DNA of 58,742 bases from Hydrogenophaga sp. GTDB lineage: Bacteria; Pseudomonadota; Gammaproteobacteria; Burkholderiales; Burkholderiaceae_C. A model generated the notes under the pieces. The model searched no databases and had not been told where the DNA came from. It saw only the letters and a program-made list of their open reading frames with translations. The DNA lies in assembly GCA_020048405.1 (NCBI GenBank), contig JAIFMP010000093.1, positions 1-58,742 of the forward strand, written 5' to 3'. A program made the translations under genes and the position numbers. Each line of letters starts with the position of its first letter. Position 1 is the first letter of the stretch. Shown here in pieces: positions 55,374 through 58,742 of the stretch.

Positions 55374-57881
55374 TCAGATGAACAACGTGGTGCCAGACTC
55401 CTGGGCCTCACCCAGGAACGCGGCCACGCCGCCCAGTTCGACCCCGTCAATCAGCTCTTCGTGGCGAATGCCCATCACGTCCATGGACATCTGGCAGGCA
55501 ATGAGTTGCGCCCCGCCCTCCACCAGCGTGGCCAGCAGGCTGGCAGGGTCGTCCACGTGTTTGTCACGCATGACTTTGCGCAACAGCTTCACGCCCAGGC
55601 CCGCGTTGTTGAGCTTGCTGATGGAGTCCAACTTGTCAATGCCTTGAGGAAGCATGGCACCGAACATGCGGTCCATCATCGGCTTGTCGATGTGTGGCGC
55701 AGGCGTGCGGCGCAGCACGTTCAGCCCCCAGAAGGTGAAGAACAAACTCACAGGTTTGCCCATGGCCATGGCCCCGTTGGCAATGATCATGGAAGCCATG
55801 ACCTTGTCCAGGTCGTCCGAGAACACGACCAGGGTGAGCTTGTCGCGCACGGCCACGGCACCGGCCTGTGCCACCACAGCGGGTGCACCGCCCTGCCCTT
55901 TTCGGATCAGCACCTTGACCAGGCCCTTGGCCGCATCGACGCTGAGCACATCGTTGTTGGTTTTTTTGGCCCAGACACGGATGTCGCGGCCAAACGCCGG
56001 GTCTGACGCGGTGACTTCCAGCAACTCACCCGCGTGCATGGCCTCCACAGCGCGGTAGGTTTTCATGATGGGGCCGGGGCACTGCAGGCCCACGGCATCC
56101 AGCACATGGCGGTCGCCAGGGGCGGCGGCCACCACGGCGCAGGCACCGCCCTGCTCGGCTTCGATCTCGGCCTGGTCGCGGCGCTTGATGTCTTCGTAAT
56201 CAAAAATGTCGGGGTTGGCCTGCTTTTCGGTGGCCCAGGCGTAGGTCTTGAAACCACCCGTGAGGTTGCGCACATCTGCAAAACCGGACTGCTTCAGGAT
56301 TCGGTAGGCCAAATAGCCGCGCACCCCAATCTGGCAGAACACCACCACGGGGCGGGTCTTGTCGATCAGGTGCAGGCGCTCGCGCAGGTGGTCCAGTTCC
56401 ACGTTTTTGGCGTTGGGCAGCGTGGCAATTTCAAATTCTTCCGGGGTGCGCACGTCCACCAGTTGCACGGTGTTGGCCGTGTCCAGCGCCCGCAGCTCGC
56501 GCCAGGTGATGACTTCGTGTGAGCCGTTCAGCACGTTGCTGGCCACGTAGCCTGCAATGTTCACAGGGTCTTTGGCGGCACCGAACGGGGGCGCGTAGGC
56601 CAGCTCCAGCTCACACAGGTCTTGCACGGTCAACCCGGCATGGATGGCGGTGGCAATCACGTCCACCCGCTTGTCGGCACCGTCGGCGCCCACCGCTTGC
56701 GCACCGTAAATGCGGCCCTCGGGCGAATACAGCAGCTTCAGGCTGAGCTGTTTGGCCCCGGGGTAATACGACGCGTGAGAGCCGCTGTGGGTGATGGTGG
56801 CGCGATACGGCAGGCCGTTGGCCTGCAGTTGGCCTTCGTTCAAGCCGGTGCAGGCAGCGGCCAGATCAAAGGCTTTCAGGATGGCGGTGCCCAGCGTGCC
56901 CTTGTAGCGTTGCAATGGTGCACCGGGCGCGGCCAACATGTTGTCGGCAGCCATGCGGCCCTGGCGGTTGGCGGGGCCGGCCAGCGCAATCAGAGCCGGT
57001 TGGCCACTGATGGTTTGGGTCACTTCCACCGCATCGCCCACGGCGTAAATGTCGGGGTCTGAGGTTTGCAGGTGGTCGTTCACCTGAATACCGCCGGTGT
57101 GGCCAAGCTCCAGCCCGGCCGCGCGGGCCAGCGTGGTTTCGGGCCGCACGCCAATGGCCAGCACCACGATGTCGGCCTGCAGGCGCTTGCCGCTGGCCAA
57201 AAACACCACCGTGTGGTCGGCCTTGTCTTCAAAGTGTTCGATTTTGTCGGCCAGGTACAGCTCGATGTTTTTGTCCTTCATGTGCGAATGCACGATGGCG
57301 GCCATCTCGTCGTCGAACGGGGCCAGGATGTGTGGCGCCCCCTCCACCAGCGTGGTGAACAGCCCGCGCTCGTGAAGGTTTTCGGCCATTTCAATGCCGA
57401 TGTAGCCGCCGCCGATCACCACGGCACGCCGGGGCTTGGTGGCACTCAAGTGCCCCATGATGCGGTCGAGGTCGGGGATGTTGCGCATTGAAAACACCCT
57501 GGGCGAATCAATCCCTTTCAGCTTGGGGTGTACCGCCTCACCGCCCGGCGACAGCAGCAGCTTGTCGTAGTTTTCGTCGGTTTCTTCGCCGGTTTGCAGG
57601 TTGCGCAGGCGCACGGTTTTGGCCCGGCGGTCAATGGCCATGGCCTCGGTCAGGTTGCGCACGTCCACGCGGTAGCGTGCCTCGAACAGCGATTTGGATG
57701 TGACCAGCAGGTTGTCCCGCTCGGCAATCATGCCGCTGATGTGGTACGGCAAGCCGCAGTTGGCAAAACTGATGTAAGGCCCGCGCTCAATGAGAACGAT
57801 CTGCGCCGACTCGTCGTTGCGCCGCAAACGGGCCGCTGCAGTGGCGCCGCCTGCCACGCCGCCAATGATGAGAATTTTCAT
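55374..57881 (-). CDS. CoA-disulfide reductase / rhodanese / TusA / DsrE2 fusion protein
   Basis: This 835-residue cytoplasmic protein joins four sulfur-handling domains. Residues 1-445 are a FAD/NAD(P) CoA-disulfide reductase: IIGGVAGG, active Cys42 in SFANCGLPYH, a second nucleotide motif VIGGGYIGIE, and the dimer-domain YAPPFG (about 429). Residues 455-555 are a rhodanese with Cys516 in VVFCQIGVRG. Residues 590-662 are TusA-like with Cys601 in GLQCPGP. Residues 680-835 are DsrE2-like with Cys796 in LIACQMSMDVMG. The chain can plausibly reduce CoA- or other persulfides and relay sulfur between its own cysteines. Shorter two-domain CoADR-rhodanese proteins are known. AGGGG lies before the ATG. 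Confidence 0.92.
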   Translation of the reverse strand: MKILIIGGVAGGATAAARLRRNDESAQIVLIERGPYISFANCGLPYHISGMIAERDNLLVTSKSLFEARYRVDVRNLTEAMAIDRRAKTVRLRNLQTGEETDENYDKLLLSPGGEAVHPKLKGIDSPRVFSMRNIPDLDRIMGHLSATKPRRAVVIGGGYIGIEMAENLHERGLFTTLVEGAPHILAPFDDEMAAIVHSHMKDKNIELYLADKIEHFEDKADHTVVFLASGKRLQADIVVLAIGVRPETTLARAAGLELGHTGGIQVNDHLQTSDPDIYAVGDAVEVTQTISGQPALIALAGPANRQGRMAADNMLAAPGAPLQRYKGTLGTAILKAFDLAAACTGLNEGQLQANGLPYRATITHSGSHASYYPGAKQLSLKLLYSPEGRIYGAQAVGADGADKRVDVIATAIHAGLTVQDLCELELAYAPPFGAAKDPVNIAGYVASNVLNGSHEVITWRELRALDTANTVQLVDVRTPEEFEIATLPNAKNVELDHLRERLHLIDKTRPVVVFCQIGVRGYLAYRILKQSGFADVRNLTGGFKTYAWATEKQANPDIFDYEDIKRRDQAEIEAEQGGACAVVAAAPGDRHVLDAVGLQCPGPIMKTYRAVEAMHAGELLEVTASDPAFGRDIRVWAKKTNNDVLSVDAAKGLVKVLIRKGQGGAPAVVAQAGAVAVRDKLTLVVFSDDLDKVMASMIIANGAMAMGKPVSLFFTFWGLNVLRRTPAPHIDKPMMDRMFGAMLPQGIDKLDSISKLNNAGLGVKLLRKVMRDKHVDDPASLLATLVEGGAQLIACQMSMDVMGIRHEELIDGVELGGVAAFLGEAQESGTTLFI

Positions 57882-57965
57882 GGTGTTTACCCCTGAGGGT
57901 TGAGATTGCCAATTTCGGGATTCTGCGTCCCGATGCCCCGGGCTGTACGGGCATGAAACGGTCAG

Positions 57966-57979
57966 ATGACCTGCATCAA
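57966..57979. promoter_or_regulatory. Degenerate FNR-type box between the fusion gene and the VOC gene
   Basis: ATGAC-CTGC-ATCAA keeps eight of ten consensus positions of the FNR box. Its centre is 91 bases before the fusion-gene start and about 138 bases before the VOC gene. No -10 element is seen at class II spacing, so it is weaker evidence than the cytochrome site. The remainder of the gap 57882-58109 has small GC-rich inverted repeats only. Confidence 0.35.
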
Positions 57980-58109
57980 ACAAAACGGAGGTGACAGGGC
58001 AATGTCACCCGACCGGCCCTGCTTGGGCAACGGCTGGTACTCTGCACGCTCGCCCATTTGTTCAACCGCGCTGAGGGCACGAGCCCCAGGCGCCAGACAG
58101 GAGACAGCC

Positions 58110-58474
58110 ATGTTCAGCCACGTCATGCTCGGGGTCAACGACCTAGAGGCTTCCAAGCGCTTTTACGACGCCGTGCTCGGCACACTGGGCTATGGCCCGG
58201 GCGTGGCCAACAAACGGGCACCTTTGCCATCACCACACCCATCAACGGCGAGCCCGCCTGCCACGGCAACGGCAGCACGGTGGGCTTTGTCATGGCCTCT
58301 CCCGAGCAGGCCGATGCGTTCCACGCAGCGGGCGTGGCCCACGGTGGCATCACCTGCGAAGACCCACCCGGCTGGCGCGACGGTGCCGCAGGCAAGCTGT
58401 ACCTGGCGTATTTGCGCGATCCCGACGGAAACAAGATCTGCGCCCTGCACCGCCCGCCGACGCCCAAGCCTTGA
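58110..58474 (+). pseudogene. VOC (glyoxalase/bleomycin-resistance) family protein, frameshifted
   Basis: The N-terminus reads MFSHVMLGVNDLEASKRFYDAVLG, the first half of a VOC metal-binding fold with His4. The second half (GTFAITTPINGEPA, then GFVMASPEQADAFHAAGVAHGG and YLRDPDGNKICALH) is in another frame. The shift is at the GGG of 58216-58218: one extra G would restore NKRGTFAI. The whole would be about 121 residues, normal for the family. Function is unknown. It is divergent from the fusion gene. GGAG lies 5 bases before the ATG. Confidence 0.82.
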
Positions 58475-58650
58475 GCATGCACCGCGCCATCCCATACATC
58501 ACACCCGAGATGTACACCGCGCCGCAAAAGCAGTTTGGGGCTTGGCATTGGGTTGGCCCGTGGCCAGGTGCAGTTTGATGAGAGCCGCATTTTGGGCGGT
58601 GCCGCTGGCGTGGGTAGGCGAACCGCCACACGCCCCCCTATGCTGGCTGA

Positions 58651-58742
58651 TTACCGCTGCAACCCCATCACCAGCGCCTGTGTCTGCGCTGCATCCGTGC
58701 TCGTCAAGGCCAGCGTCAGTGCCGCTGCCGTGGTGGTTTGTG
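58651..58742 (-). CDS. C-terminal fragment of an unidentified protein (cut by window edge)
   Basis: A minus-strand frame enters from the window end and reads QTTTAAALTLALTSTDAAQ, then TQALVMGLQR and a TAA stop at 58653-58651. Only 29 codons are visible and I do not recognise the family. The frame is open and codon use looks like that of the neighbours. The stretch 58475-58650 between it and the VOC gene holds no gene I can support. Confidence 0.4.
   Translation of the reverse strand, partial: QTTTAAALTLALTSTDAAQTQALVMGLQR

Noticed and set aside
58477..58578. Short plus-strand frame of about 33 codons after the VOC gene
   Set aside because: It is short, lacks a ribosome site and matches no family I know, so it is not listed as a gene.

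Overview
The window looks like a chromosomal segment of a betaproteobacterium of the order Burkholderiales, most likely family Comamonadaceae. This rests on the high GC content, on protein similarities recognised by eye, on the gene order ndk-rlmN-pilW-rodZ-ispG-hisS-yfgM-bamB-der-hfq-hflX-hflK-hflC-hisZ-purA, and on a short intergenic repeat (ATAGCY-N17-AAGCR-N4-RDGC) of a kind I remember from Comamonadaceae intergenic regions. No rRNA, tRNA, CRISPR array, prophage or insertion sequence was found. No gene-free stretch exceeds 300 bases.

Layout. 1-3643 (minus): a frameshifted neutral zinc metallopeptidase, a PIN-PhoH ATPase, a Bcp-type peroxiredoxin and a Mth938-like protein. 3762-11384 (plus): alaA, a frameshifted hom, thrC, then the molybdenum cofactor genes mobB-moeA-moaD-moaE and a GNAT acetyltransferase. 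11507-16784 (plus): a lipid/polyhydroxyalkanoate-like set (fabI, a DUF3141 protein with a PhaC-like Cys-Asp-His triad, fabG) followed by a split chromate transporter. 16798-20252: rlmB and ybbA (minus), divergent from tesA and mnmH (plus), then a small Lys-rich protein (minus). 20282-41097 (minus): a tract of about 20 same-direction housekeeping genes covering methionine, purine and histidine supply, membrane-protease control (HflKC), Hfq, ribosome GTPases, outer-membrane assembly, isoprenoids, cell shape, RNA modification and chromosome condensation. 41128-43876: bamD, a PP2C phosphatase and zapE. 43890-49672 (minus): the 2-oxoglutarate dehydrogenase operon odhA-odhB-lpdA. 49925-53899: an ArsR-type regulator, propionyl-CoA synthetase, an isochorismatase-like hydrolase and an NlpC/P60 peptidase.

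53921-58474 is the most distinctive region. A secreted rhodanese and a diheme cytochrome c form an overlapping operon. Upstream lies a single-chain fusion of CoA-disulfide reductase, rhodanese, TusA and DsrE2 domains, divergent from a frameshifted VOC-family gene. A perfect FNR/ANR-type box (TTGAT-N4-ATCAA) sits before the cytochrome operon at the spacing of a class II activator promoter, and a degenerate box lies upstream of the fusion gene. Together this reads as an oxygen-responsive sulfane-sulfur/persulfide handling module.

Three genes carry frame breaks: the metallopeptidase (C-run), hom (about 14 bases missing) and the VOC gene (G-run). Two are at homopolymers, so consensus error is a live explanation. 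The hom lesion would cause methionine/threonine auxotrophy if real.
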